Assembly: GCA_964228555.1 (NCBI GenBank)
Contig: CAXQZU010000057.1
Span: 1-39,507 of the forward strand
Length of the DNA: 39,507 nt
Reading direction: 5' to 3'
From: CAXQZU01 sp964228555
GTDB taxonomy: Bacteria; Planctomycetota; PLA2; JAEUHO01
Shown: piece by piece, positions 15,776 to 24,708 of the stretch
How the letters are laid out: the number at the start of each line of letters is the position of its first letter
How positions within the stretch are numbered: the stretch's first letter is position 1
Made by a program: the position numbers and the translations under genes
Notes under the pieces: generated by a model
Database searches by the model: none
What the model saw: the letters and a program-made list of their open reading frames with translations, nothing else
What the model was told of the DNA's origin: nothing

Positions 15776-16723
15776 CTAGTCCTCGAGCGCGTACGCCGGC
15801 ACCTGCGTGCCGGGCGCCTCGCCCGGCGGGCGGGTGCGCCAGCGGCGGTGCACCCAGTTGTACTGCTCGGGCGCCAGCCGCACCCAGCCCTCGATGGCGG
15901 CACTCACGGCGGCGAGCACCTCGTCAACCTGCGGCGCCGCGCCCGTGGAGGGGCCGCGACCGCCGGGCAGGATGCGCCGGTAGTGCAGGTCGTAGGTCCA
16001 CGGACCCCGTGCCGCGCGCAGGCAGGCCGTGGCGTAGAGCGGGCAACGCAGGCGCAGCGCCAGCATGGCGGGCAAGGCGTGCGTGCTGGCGGGCAGCCCG
16101 AAGAAGGGCACGAACACGCCCTTGCGGCCGGCGTTCTGGTCAGCCAGCAGGGCGGCCCAGCGCCGCTCGCGCACGGTGGACAGCACCTGCCGCGCTGCGC
16201 CGCGCTTGCCGATCACGCGCCCGTCGCCCCCGCGCGAGCCCACGATGCGCTGGTTGAGCCAAGGGTTGTCCAGGGGCCGCATGACGGCGCGGGCAGGAAC
16301 CCCGGCCAGCAGCAGCGCACGGGCGGCAACCTCCCAGGAGCCCAGGTGGGCCGCCACCACGATCCCCCCCGCGCCCCGCGCCACGTCGGCGTGGAAGGCC
16401 TCCCAGTCGCCATGCTGCTGCACCTGCCGCCGCATCACTTCCAGCGTGGGCAGGAAGCGCGAGGAGGTCATCACCTCCAGGGGCACCTGCAGCAGCTGGC
16501 CCATGGCCCGGCGGGCCAGGTCCTCGCGCTGGGAGGGTGCCAGCGCCGGGAAGGCCACGCGCAGGTTCTCCAGCGCACGCCGCCGCCGGCGGCCGTCCAG
16601 GCGGTACCACGCGCGGCCCGCCGCGCGTGCCACGCGGCCCACGGCCGGCCCCGTGAGCGTGCGGGCCAGCGTCTCGGCCAGCACCACGCCACCCAGTTCC
16701 AGCAGGTGCAGGGCCGCGCGCAT
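15776..16723 (-). CDS. Lipid A acyltransferase, LpxL/HtrB-like
   Basis: A 315-residue lysophospholipid/lipid A acyltransferase family protein. The catalytic H-x4-E motif is AHLGSWEVAAR (about residues 122-130). It is followed by MRPLDNPWLNQRIVGSRGG, the cofactor-positioning LLADQNAGRKGVFVPFFGLPA, and the late APEQYNWVHRRWRTRP motif. It has an N-terminal hydrophobic anchor and acts at the cytoplasmic face of the inner membrane, adding a secondary acyl chain to Kdo2-lipid IVA from acyl-ACP. Which acyl position it uses is not readable. The ATG at 16723 follows TACCTT by seven bases, and it is divergent from the ATP synthase operon with shared promoter bases. Confidence 0.9.
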   Translation of the reverse strand: MRAALHLLELGGVVLAETLARTLTGPAVGRVARAAGRAWYRLDGRRRRRALENLRVAFPALAPSQREDLARRAMGQLLQVPLEVMTSSRFLPTLEVMRRQVQQHGDWEAFHADVARGAGGIVVAAHLGSWEVAARALLLAGVPARAVMRPLDNPWLNQRIVGSRGGDGRVIGKRGAARQVLSTVRERRWAALLADQNAGRKGVFVPFFGLPASTHALPAMLALRLRCPLYATACLRAARGPWTYDLHYRRILPGGRGPSTGAAPQVDEVLAAVSAAIEGWVRLAPEQYNWVHRRWRTRPPGEAPGTQVPAYALED

Positions 16724-16730
16724 GGGGCCC

Positions 16731-16736
16731 AAGGTA
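16731..16736 (-). promoter_or_regulatory. Putative -10 box TACCTT, leaderless acyltransferase start
   Basis: TACCTT ends seven bases before the ATG at 16723. It shares two base pairs (16735-16736) with the opposing box of the ATP synthase operon. Confidence 0.5.
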
Positions 16737-16740
16737 CGCT
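16735..16740 (+). promoter_or_regulatory. Putative -10 box TACGCT of the ATP synthase operon
   Basis: TACGCT ends seven bases before an ATG at 16748. That ATG opens a six-codon frame (MRWMHA) whose TGA overlaps the GTG of atpZ at 16765. The transcript would start at or near 16748. Confidence 0.45.
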
Positions 16741-16747
16741 TGGCCCC

Positions 16748-16768
16748 ATGCGCTGGATGCACGCGTGA
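16748..16768 (+). other. Possible six-codon leader ORF before atpZ
   Basis: ATG CGC TGG ATG CAC GCG TGA encodes MRWMHA. The TGA overlaps the atpZ start as GTGA. It is the first ATG on the predicted transcript. It may be a coupling device or chance; no homology can be claimed for so short a peptide. Confidence 0.25.
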
Positions 16769-17148
16769 GCGAGGCCAAGACCCCCTCCGAGCCCGGCTCC
16801 ACGCCTCCCACGGCCCCCGCCCGCGACGCCGGCAGCGCCGGGCCGCTGGCCACCAAGCCCTACCGGCGGCCCGTGCTGCCGTGGGAGCGGGCCGCCGATC
16901 CCGGGCAGGGCTGGGCGCGCTGGGCCAGCGTGGGCCTGGAGTTCGGGCTCTCGGTGGCACTCTGCACCTGGGGCGGATGGTGGCTGGACGGGCGCATGGG
17001 CTGGAGCCCGTGGGGCACGCTGGCGGGGGCCATGCTGGGCGTGGCCTCGGGCCTCTACCTGCTGGTGAAGGCGGCGCTGGCCGGAGAGCGCGGGACGCCC
17101 CCCGCGGGCACGCCGCCGAAGGCGCCGCCCGGGCCGCCCCACGGGTAG
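16765..17148 (+). CDS. atpZ: AtpZ/AtpI-family ATP synthase-associated protein
   Basis: A 127-residue protein. It has a Pro/Ala-rich soluble N-terminus of about 45 residues, then WARWASVGLEFGLSVALCTWGGWWLDGRMG, then a second membrane helix WGTLAGAMLGVASGLYLLVKAAL and a Pro/Gly-rich tail. Two helices separated by WWLDG are the hallmark of the AtpZ/AtpI group (putative F0F1 Ca2+/Mg2+ transporter subunit). Related proteins are implicated in c-ring assembly and Mg2+ uptake for the synthase. It is the first gene of the ATP operon and starts with GTG. Its TAG stop is followed directly by the atpI leader. Confidence 0.85.
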   Translation: MSEAKTPSEPGSTPPTAPARDAGSAGPLATKPYRRPVLPWERAADPGQGWARWASVGLEFGLSVALCTWGGWWLDGRMGWSPWGTLAGAMLGVASGLYLLVKAALAGERGTPPAGTPPKAPPGPPHG

Positions 17149-17201
17149 TCTCCCGCGCCGTGCGGGCTGCGACCGGCCTGCCGACGGGAGGTAGTGCGCC
17201 C

Positions 17202-17603
17202 TTGCGCATGCTGGCGGCCCACGCCCTGCTCACGCTGCTGGTCGGCGCGGCCGCGGCCGCCCTGTGCTGGGCCGTGGCCGGGCCCGAGGCCGCGGCCACC
17301 GTGCCCTGGGCTGCCGCGGTGGCCTTCAGCGGCACCCTGCTGGGACGGCTCGCGGGCCGGCTCGTGCCGCAGCGCACGCCCGAGGCCGCTGCGCAGGCGG
17401 CGCTGGCCGGCATGGGCGTGCGCATGATCGCCACCCTCGTGCTGGCGTGGCTGGCTGCGCAGGCGGGGGTCACGCCCCTCGCGGCATTCGGCCTCGTCCT
17501 CGGTGCCTTGTACCTTTCCGCGCTCGTGCTGGAGGTGGCGCAGGCCGCTGCGGAGGTCCGCGGCCGCATGCGCGACCTCCCTTCCCCCCCCGGTCCCTCG
17601 TAG
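17202..17603 (+). CDS. atpI: ATP synthase protein I
   Basis: A 133-residue membrane protein with four predicted helices: LAAHALLTLLVGAAAAALCWAVAG, VPWAAAVAFSGTLLGRLAGR, GMGVRMIATLVLAWLAAQAG and LAAFGLVLGALYLSALVLEVAQA. The position between atpZ and atpB and this topology identify it as the AtpI-type c-ring assembly factor. The start is uncertain. The TTG at 17202 follows a GGGAGG by ten bases; an ATG at 17208 and a GTG at 17160 are in frame. The last would be leaderless behind TAGTCT, which overlaps the atpZ stop. The low conservation is normal for this subunit. Confidence 0.75.
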   Translation: MRMLAAHALLTLLVGAAAAALCWAVAGPEAAATVPWAAAVAFSGTLLGRLAGRLVPQRTPEAAAQAALAGMGVRMIATLVLAWLAAQAGVTPLAAFGLVLGALYLSALVLEVAQAAAEVRGRMRDLPSPPGPS

Positions 17604-17620
17604 CGCGGCGGAGCAGGCGC

Positions 17621-18433
17621 ATGACCTCGTGGCCCTCGATCCCCGTGCTGGGCGCTGCCGACCCCGAGTCGCACGTGTTGCCGCACCGCCTGTTCGAGCT
17701 GGGCGGTCACCCGGTGACCAACCACATGCTGATGCTCGCGGCTGCGGGGCTGCTGCTGCTGGTCGTGATGCCCATCGCCGCCGCGGCGCGCGGCGTGGTG
17801 CCCACCGGCCTGCGCAACCTGGTCGAGTCGGTGCTCCAGTTCCTGCGCGAGGACGTCGCGCGCCCCATCCTGGGCCACAACACGGACAAGTACATCCCGG
17901 TCATCTGGACCCTGTTCTTCCTGATCCTGACGGCCAACCTGCTGGGGATGATCCCGGTCGGCGCTGCGCTGGGGCAGGTGGACGCGCGCCTCGAGCACGT
18001 GGGCGGGACGGCGACTGGCAACATCTCCATCGCCGGCGGCCTGGCGCTGTGCTCGTTCCTCTTCATCCACCTCGCCGGAATCCGTGAGCAGGGCTTCATC
18101 CACTACTGCCAGAACTTCGTGCCGCACGTGCACCCGATCCTGCTGATCCTCTTCATCCCGCTGGAGATCGTGGCGGCGATCATCAAGCCCTTCGCGCTGG
18201 CCGTGCGCCTCTTCGCCAACATGGTGGCGGGCCACATCGTGCTGGCCGTGATCCTGGGCTTCGGTATCACGGGCATCCACATGGCGGGCGCCGGCTACGG
18301 CATCACGGCCGTGTCGGTGGCGGGCGGCGTGGCGATCAGCCTGCTCGAGCTCTTCGTCGCCTTCCTGCAGGCCTACCTCTTCACCTTCCTGACCACGCTG
18401 TTCGTCGGCATGGCCGTCCACCCGGAGCACTAG
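17621..18433 (+). CDS. atpB: F0 ATP synthase subunit a
   Basis: A 270-residue integral membrane subunit. The essential stator arginine is R196 in KPFALAVRLFANMVAGH. Other family blocks are IPVIWTLFFLILTANLLGMIP and the C-terminal ELFVAFLQAYLFTFLTTLFVG. It provides the two proton half-channels next to the c-ring in the inner membrane. The ATG at 17621 has GGAG eight bases upstream and lies 17 bases after atpI. No sequence feature suggests sodium rather than proton coupling. Confidence 0.95.
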   Translation: MTSWPSIPVLGAADPESHVLPHRLFELGGHPVTNHMLMLAAAGLLLLVVMPIAAAARGVVPTGLRNLVESVLQFLREDVARPILGHNTDKYIPVIWTLFFLILTANLLGMIPVGAALGQVDARLEHVGGTATGNISIAGGLALCSFLFIHLAGIREQGFIHYCQNFVPHVHPILLILFIPLEIVAAIIKPFALAVRLFANMVAGHIVLAVILGFGITGIHMAGAGYGITAVSVAGGVAISLLELFVAFLQAYLFTFLTTLFVGMAVHPEH

Positions 18434-18452
18434 CCCCGGGAGCGGTCCTGCC

Positions 18453-18520
18453 AGGCGGCACTTCCCCCCTGATCCCCCCAACCGGCGTCGCAAGGCGCCA
18501 TTTCCCCCCGGAGTCCCCCC
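18453..18520 (+). repeat. Imperfect tandem duplication in the atpE leader
   Basis: Two copies of a unit with the pattern AGGCG-[GC]-CAyTTCCCCCC-...-CCCCCC start at 18453 and 18493, exactly 40 bases apart. The second copy contains the GGAG ribosome-binding site of atpE. The first copy reads TGAT at that place, so only one is a functional site. Confidence 0.5.
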
Positions 18521-18793
18521 ATGGGTACGTTCGACCTGGCTCTGTCGTTCCTCGCCGAGGCCCTGTTCCCCGACCTCGGCTTCGGCCGCTTCGGCGCCGC
18601 GCTGGGCGCCGCGCTGATCGTGATGGGCGCCGCCAAGGCCATCGGCAACATCGGCAGCAAGGCCGTGGAGTCGATCGCCCGCCAGCCCGAGGCCCGTCCC
18701 GGCATCTTCACGTCGATGCTGATCTCGTGCGCCCTGATCGAGGGCTTCACGTTCTTCGCCCTCATCGTGGTGATGCTGTTCCTGCCCAAGTAG
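18521..18793 (+). CDS. atpE: F0 ATP synthase subunit c
   Basis: A 90-residue two-helix hairpin. The conserved loop is ARQPEA (53-58) and the ion-binding carboxylate is E74 in ISCALIEGFTFFALI. The residues next to E74 are Gly-Phe-Thr-Phe rather than the Ser/Thr-x3-Tyr set of sodium-binding rings, so proton coupling is expected. Helix 1 is unusual: the GxGxGxG packing motif reads G36-A-A38-K39-A40-I-G42, with two glycines replaced by alanine and a lysine in the helix. This may change c-ring size. About 20 residues precede helix 1, longer than the usual N-terminus. It has its own Shine-Dalgarno GGAG and is followed by two strong hairpins, as expected for the most highly needed subunit. Confidence 0.95.
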   Translation: MGTFDLALSFLAEALFPDLGFGRFGAALGAALIVMGAAKAIGNIGSKAVESIARQPEARPGIFTSMLISCALIEGFTFFALIVVMLFLPK

Positions 18794-18806
18794 GGCCAGG
18801 TCCCCT

Positions 18807-18826
18807 GCCGGGCCTTGCGGCCCGGC
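18807..18826 (+). other. Hairpin 1 downstream of atpE
   Basis: A perfect 8-bp stem GCCGGGCC/GGCCCGGC with loop TTGC starts 14 bases after the atpE stop. There is no T-run. It could protect the atpE mRNA 3' end or reduce read-through. Confidence 0.5.
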
Positions 18827-18841
18827 TCCCACGGGGGGAGG

Positions 18842-18869
18842 CGGCGGCGGCCCGCTCGGGCCGCCGCCG
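18842..18869 (+). other. Hairpin 2 downstream of atpE
   Basis: A perfect 12-bp stem CGGCGGCGGCCC/GGGCCGCCGCCG with loop GCTC. It is the most stable intergenic hairpin seen in the window and lies between atpE and atpF. Confidence 0.55.
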
Positions 18870-18934
18870 TGAACCCGCCTGGCCCGCGCCCCCCGGGTCC
18901 CTCGGCCATCCCATGTCCTGACCAGGAGCTCCCC

Positions 18935-19528
18935 ATGCGTCGCTGGTGGCTGCCGATCCTGCTCGTGCTGCTCATGCCTGCGCTGCCGGCCCTCGCGGGC
19001 GAGGCGGGCGCGGCCAAGCCCGGCCTCATGGACGTCGACCCCGCCTCGGCCATCGTGGCCATCGCGGTGTTCGTCGTGCTGCTGGTGGTGCTGGGCAAGT
19101 TCGCCTGGGGCCCGATCCTCAAGGGCCTCAAGGAGCGCGAGGACACGATCCGCAAGGCGGTGGACGACGCGAAGGCGGCCAGCGACCGGGCCCAGGCCGT
19201 CGTGCAGGAGTACGAGGCGCGCATGGCCCACGCCGCCGAGGAGGCCAAGGCCATCCTCGAGGAAGCCAAGCGTGACGCGCAGGCGCTCAAGGCCCAGATC
19301 GAGGCCTCGGCGCGCAGCGAGGCCGAGGCGGCCAAGCAACGCGCCGTGAAGGAGATCGACCAGGCCCGCCTCGCCGCCTGGGACACGCTGGTGCGCGACG
19401 CCGCCCAGCTGGCCACCGAGGCCGCCTCGCGCATCGTGCACAAGAGCCTGGACGCCGCGGGCCACGAGCGCCTCGTGGCCGACGTGGTGGGCCAGGTGCA
19501 GGCCTCCCGCGCGGGCAAGGGCAGCTGA
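18935..19528 (+). CDS. atpF: F0 ATP synthase subunit b
   Basis: A 197-residue peripheral-stalk subunit. After a signal-peptide-like N-terminus (MRRWWLPILLVLLMPALPALAGEAG) comes the true membrane helix SAIVAIAVFVVLLVVLGKFAWGPIL. A long charged coiled coil follows (about residues 65-180, rich in Ala, Glu, Lys and Arg). The first hydrophobic stretch is probably cleaved after ALA, so the mature N-terminus faces the periplasm. GGAG is seven bases before the ATG. An ATG at 18913 is out of frame. The TGA shares one base with the ATG of atpH (TGATG), giving coupled translation. Confidence 0.93.
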   Translation: MRRWWLPILLVLLMPALPALAGEAGAAKPGLMDVDPASAIVAIAVFVVLLVVLGKFAWGPILKGLKEREDTIRKAVDDAKAASDRAQAVVQEYEARMAHAAEEAKAILEEAKRDAQALKAQIEASARSEAEAAKQRAVKEIDQARLAAWDTLVRDAAQLATEAASRIVHKSLDAAGHERLVADVVGQVQASRAGKGS

Positions 19529-20103
19529 TGGCCGCCCAGGGCATCGCTTCCGGGGCGCGCGCCTACGCCGAGGCGCTGCTGGACTCGGCCGCCGCGCGCG
19601 GGGGCCTGGAGTCCGCGCGCGAGGCGGGCGAGGCCCTCGTGGCGCTGGCCGCGGCGTGGCGCGCCGACCGGCGCATGCGGGCCTACTTCCTGAGCAGCAA
19701 GGTGCGCCGCGCCGACAAGGCAGCGGCCATCGCAGCGCTCGGCCAGCGCCTGCCGGCGAAGGTCACGGCCTTCGTGCGCCTGCTGGACCAGAAGGGCCGG
19801 CTGGACCTGCTGCCGGCCATCGCCGACGCGGCCGAGGCGCTGCTCGACCAGCGCCTGGGCCGCGTGCCGGTCACGATCAGCACCGCCGTGCCGCTCTCGC
19901 CCGAGGCGCTCGCGCGCCTCGCCGGCCAGGTGGCGCAGGCCACGGGCAAGACCCCGATGGCCCGCAACGTCGTCAAGCCGGAGCTGGTGGCCGGCGCCGT
20001 GGTCCGCATCGGCGACTGGCTCGCCGACGGCAGCGCGCGTCGCCACCTTGTGCGGCTCAAGCAGCAGATCATCGAACGAGGCTCCCGCAGCGCGGGTGCC
20101 TAG
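19528..20103 (+). CDS. atpH: F1 ATP synthase subunit delta
   Basis: A 191-residue OSCP/delta protein linking the F1 head to subunit b. The N-terminal six-helix domain includes ARAYAEALLDSA. The middle has FVRLLDQKGRLDLLPAIADA, a family signature. The C-terminal segment VVKPELVAGAVVRIGDWLADGSARRHLVRLKQQI is the well-conserved end motif. Its length and position between atpF and atpA are standard. Confidence 0.93.
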   Translation: MAAQGIASGARAYAEALLDSAAARGGLESAREAGEALVALAAAWRADRRMRAYFLSSKVRRADKAAAIAALGQRLPAKVTAFVRLLDQKGRLDLLPAIADAAEALLDQRLGRVPVTISTAVPLSPEALARLAGQVAQATGKTPMARNVVKPELVAGAVVRIGDWLADGSARRHLVRLKQQIIERGSRSAGA

Positions 20104-20120
20104 CAGCCGAGGAGGACGCC

Positions 20121-21659
<1,539 letters not shown>

Positions 21660-21663
21660 CCAC

Positions 21664-21682
21664 GCGGCGCCTCGCGCGCCGC
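21664..21682 (+). other. Hairpin between atpA and atpG
   Basis: A 7-bp stem GCGGCGC/GCGCCGC with a five-base loop starts five bases after the atpA stop. The rest of the 87-base gap is C-rich and holds the GGGAG site of atpG. Confidence 0.4.
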
Positions 21683-21746
21683 CCCATCCACCCCTCCACC
21701 CCACCGCAACGCAACCCCCGACCGCCGCAGCGCACCGAAGGGAGCC

Positions 21747-22703
21747 ATGGCCAAGCCGCGTGCCATCCTCAAGCGTCGCCACGCCGTCCAGAACATCGCC
21801 AAGATCACGAAGACGATGCAGATGATCGCGACGGCGAAGTTCAAGCGCGCGTTCGACCGCGCCGTGGCGGCGCGCCCGTACACGGACACGCTCACCTCGC
21901 TCATCGGGCGCCTGGCCGCCGCGGCCGGGGGCTTCCGCCACCCGCTGCTGGAGGTGCGCAAGCCCCGGCGCGTGGCCGTGCTGGCCGTGGCCGGCAACCG
22001 CGGGCTGTGCGGTGGCTACAACAGCAACGTGGGGCGTGAGCTCTCGGCCTTCCGCACGCGCATGGCCGCGCGGGGCGTCGAGGTGGAGGTCCACGCCTGC
22101 GGCAAGAAGCTGGGCGGGATGCTGCGCTACCAGAAGGTCGAGGTGGCGGCGCTGCACAAGGAGTTCGAGGACAAGCCGGCCTACGAGGCGGTGGACGCGC
22201 TGACCAGCGACTTCCTGCGCCGCTACGCCGCCGGCGAGATCGACGAGCTGCACGTCGTGTACACCAAGTTCGAGTCGGCCGCGCGCCAGCGCGCGACCTC
22301 CGAGCAGGTGCTGCCGCTGGTGCTGCCGGGCGCCGCCGGCGCCGTGGTGGACCTGTTTGCCGACGAGCCCGCGGTGGCGGAAGGCTGGGTGGACGAGGGC
22401 GAGGCGCCCGCGCCCGCGCCCGCGCCGGCGGCCGACACCGGCGGCCCGCAGGTGATCTTCGAGCCCGATGCTGCAGCGATCCTGGGCGAGCTGCTGCCGC
22501 GCAGCGTGCGCATGCACGTGTTCCAGGCCTTCCTGGACGCCGCGGTCAGCGAGCAGACCGCGCGCATGGTGGCCATGAAGGCCGCCACCGACAACGCGCG
22601 CGACATGATCAAGTCGCTCACCATGCTCTACAACCGCAGCCGCCAGACCCTGATCACCACGGAGCTCTCCGAGATCATGGGCGGCGCGGCCGCGCTCGAG
22701 TAG
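21747..22703 (+). CDS. atpG: F1 ATP synthase subunit gamma
   Basis: A 318-residue rotor subunit. The N-terminal helix is RRHAVQNIAKITKTMQMIATAKFKRA and the C-terminal helix contains ARMVAMKAATDNARDMIKSLTMLYNRSRQ followed by ITTELSEIMGGA. The Rossmann-like middle has AGNRGLCGGYNS. It is about 30 residues longer than the E. coli protein. The extra length lies in an acidic, Pro/Ala-repeat segment at about residues 205-235 (EGEAPAPAPAPAADTGG), in the external globular part rather than the shaft. Confidence 0.95.
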   Translation: MAKPRAILKRRHAVQNIAKITKTMQMIATAKFKRAFDRAVAARPYTDTLTSLIGRLAAAAGGFRHPLLEVRKPRRVAVLAVAGNRGLCGGYNSNVGRELSAFRTRMAARGVEVEVHACGKKLGGMLRYQKVEVAALHKEFEDKPAYEAVDALTSDFLRRYAAGEIDELHVVYTKFESAARQRATSEQVLPLVLPGAAGAVVDLFADEPAVAEGWVDEGEAPAPAPAPAADTGGPQVIFEPDAAAILGELLPRSVRMHVFQAFLDAAVSEQTARMVAMKAATDNARDMIKSLTMLYNRSRQTLITTELSEIMGGAAALE

Positions 22704-22783
22704 CCCCGCGGGCAACCCCGCCCCTCCCTTCCCCACCGTTCCACCCCCCCTTACGCATCCCCACGGACGACCCGGAGCCCCCC

Positions 22784-24217
22784 ATGGCCAACCCCGGCAA
22801 GATCACGCAGGTCATCGGCAGCACCTTCGACTGCGAGTTCGAGGAAGACCGGCTGCCCGCCATCTACAACGCCATCGAGTGCCAGGTGAGCACCCGCGAC
22901 GGGGCCAAGCGCCTCGTGGGCGAGGTGCAGCAGCACCTGGGCGGCGGGCGCGTGCGCTGCGTGGCGCTGGGCGCCACCGACGGCCTCGTGCGCGGCCAGG
23001 CGGCCGTGGACACGGGTGCGCCGGTGTCCGTGCCGGTGGGCGACAACACGCTGGGCCGCGTGTTCAACGTGCTGGGCGAGGCCATCGACAAGCGCGGCGC
23101 CGTCAAGGCCACCGAGACGCGCAAGATCCACATGCCGCCCCCGGCCTTCAAGGACCTGGAGCCCAAGACGCAGCTGTTCGAGACGGGCATCAAGGTGATC
23201 GACCTGCTCACGCCCTACGTGCGCGGCGGCAAGACCGGCCTGTTCGGCGGCGCCGGCGTGGGCAAGACGGTGGTGATCCAGGAGCTGATCGCGCGCATCG
23301 CGCGCTTCCACAGCGGCTACTCGGTGTTCGCGGGCGTGGGCGAGCGCACGCGCGAGGGCAACGACCTGTGGCTCGAGATGCAGGAGGCCAAGATCGGCAG
23401 CACCGGCAAGTCGGTGCTCGACCAGACCGTGATGGTGTTCGGCCAGATGAACGAGCCCCCGGGCGCCCGCCTGCGCGTGGGCCTGACGGCCCTGACCATG
23501 GCCGAGCACTTCCGCGACACGAAGGGCACCGACGTGCTGCTGTTCGTGGACAACGTGTTCCGCTTCACGCAGGCCGGCTCCGAGGTGTCGGCGCTGCTGG
23601 GCCGCATGCCCAGCGCCGTGGGCTACCAGCCCACGCTGGCCACCGAGATGGGCGAGATGCAGGAGCGCATCACCTCCACGAAGCGCGGTGCCATCACCTC
23701 GATCCAGGCCATCTACGTGCCCGCCGACGACCTGACCGACCCCGCCCCGGCCACGGCCTTCAGCCACCTGGACGCCTTCACGGTGCTCGAGCGCCGCATC
23801 GCCGAGAAGGGCATCTACCCCGCGGTGGACCCGCTGGCGTCCTCGTCGCGCATCATGGACCCGCAGTACGTGGGCGAGGAGCACTACAAGGTGGCACGCG
23901 AGGTGGTGCGCATCCTGCAGCGCTACAAGGAGCTGCAGGACATCATCGCCATCCTGGGCGTCGAGGAGCTCAGCGAGGAGGACAAGACCCTCGTGGAGCG
24001 CGCCCGCCGCATCGAGCGCTTCCTCTCGCAGCCCTTCTTCGTGGCCGAGGCCTTCACCGGCAAGCAGGGCTCGAACGTGCCGCGCGCCGAGACGATCCGC
24101 TCCTTCAAGGAGCTGTGCGAGGGCAAGTGGGACCACCTGCCCGAGAGCGCCTTCATGTACGTGGGCACGATCGAGGAGGCCGCCCAGGCCGCCGAGCGCA
24201 TGGGCGCCAAGGCCTAG
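22784..24217 (+). CDS. atpD: F1 ATP synthase subunit beta (catalytic)
   Basis: A 477-residue catalytic subunit. The P-loop is GGAGVGKTV at about residues 155-163. The catalytic glutamate lies in AGVGERTREGNDL, Walker B is DVLLFVDNVFRF, and the signature PAVDPLASSSR is present. The lever motif reads EELSEED instead of the usual DELSEED. It synthesises ATP at the alpha/beta interface. The ATG has GGAG six bases upstream. The 80-base gap before it is C-rich without other features. Confidence 0.97.
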   Translation: MANPGKITQVIGSTFDCEFEEDRLPAIYNAIECQVSTRDGAKRLVGEVQQHLGGGRVRCVALGATDGLVRGQAAVDTGAPVSVPVGDNTLGRVFNVLGEAIDKRGAVKATETRKIHMPPPAFKDLEPKTQLFETGIKVIDLLTPYVRGGKTGLFGGAGVGKTVVIQELIARIARFHSGYSVFAGVGERTREGNDLWLEMQEAKIGSTGKSVLDQTVMVFGQMNEPPGARLRVGLTALTMAEHFRDTKGTDVLLFVDNVFRFTQAGSEVSALLGRMPSAVGYQPTLATEMGEMQERITSTKRGAITSIQAIYVPADDLTDPAPATAFSHLDAFTVLERRIAEKGIYPAVDPLASSSRIMDPQYVGEEHYKVAREVVRILQRYKELQDIIAILGVEELSEEDKTLVERARRIERFLSQPFFVAEAFTGKQGSNVPRAETIRSFKELCEGKWDHLPESAFMYVGTIEEAAQAAERMGAKA

Positions 24218-24238
24218 GCCGGGACGAACGGAGCCCCC

Positions 24239-24679
24239 ATGAGCGACACGATGCAGTCGGGTGCCGGCGTGCTGCGCGTGGCCGTGGTCACGCCCGAGGG
24301 CTCCGTGTTCGACGGGGAGGCGCGCTGCGTGGTGGTGCCCGGCGACGGCGGCGAGGTGGCCTTCTGGCCGCTGCACGCGGCCTACGTCGGCGCGCTGGGC
24401 GAGGGCGAGCTGCGCATCACGCGGCCCGGCGGCGAGGTGCAGCGCTGGGTGCTGGAGGGCGGCGTGGCCGAGGTGGCCGGCTCTCGCGTGACCGTGCTGG
24501 CCGACCGCGTCGCCCCGCTGGCCAGCATCGACGTGGCGGCCACGCGTGCCAGCCTGGCCAAGGCGCTGGCCACGGTGCCGGCCGACGATGCCGGCAACGC
24601 CCTGCGCGACGCAGCCATCCGGCGGGCGCAGGTGCGCCTGTACCTGGCCACGCGCGGCGCCGAGGGCGCCCCGCACTAG
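24239..24679 (+). CDS. atpC: F1 ATP synthase subunit epsilon
   Basis: A 146-residue subunit. The N-terminal beta-sandwich has VVTPEGSVFDGEARCVVVPGDGGEVAFWPLHAAYVGAL, matching the family pattern around the conserved glycines, then GGVAEVAGSRVTVLAD. A two-helix C-terminal part (about residues 90-140, DVAATRASLAKAL ... RRAQVRLYLATRG) is present, so the inhibitory helical domain is retained. It is the last gene of the operon, with GGAG before the ATG and a hairpin after the stop. Confidence 0.93.
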   Translation: MSDTMQSGAGVLRVAVVTPEGSVFDGEARCVVVPGDGGEVAFWPLHAAYVGALGEGELRITRPGGEVQRWVLEGGVAEVAGSRVTVLADRVAPLASIDVAATRASLAKALATVPADDAGNALRDAAIRRAQVRLYLATRGAEGAPH

Positions 24680-24685
24680 CCTGCG

Positions 24686-24707
24686 GGCCTCCCGGCCCCG
24701 GGAGGCC
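24686..24707. terminator. Hairpin between atpC and aat
   Basis: GGCCTCCCGG-CC-CCGGGAGGCC is a perfect inverted repeat located between the two convergent stop codons. There is no T-run on either strand. It is the likely bidirectional end of the ATP synthase operon and aat. Confidence 0.5.
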
Positions 24708-24708
24708 G

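Noticed and set aside
18521..18793. Sodium-coupled ATP synthase
   Set aside because: The residues around E74 lack the Ser/Thr and Tyr that coordinate sodium, and the helix-1 glutamine is absent.
16724..19465. Minus-strand extension of the acyltransferase frame across the ATP operon
   Set aside because: The family-homologous part begins at 16723 with its own promoter; the upstream extension is antisense to atpZ, atpI, atpB, atpE and atpF.
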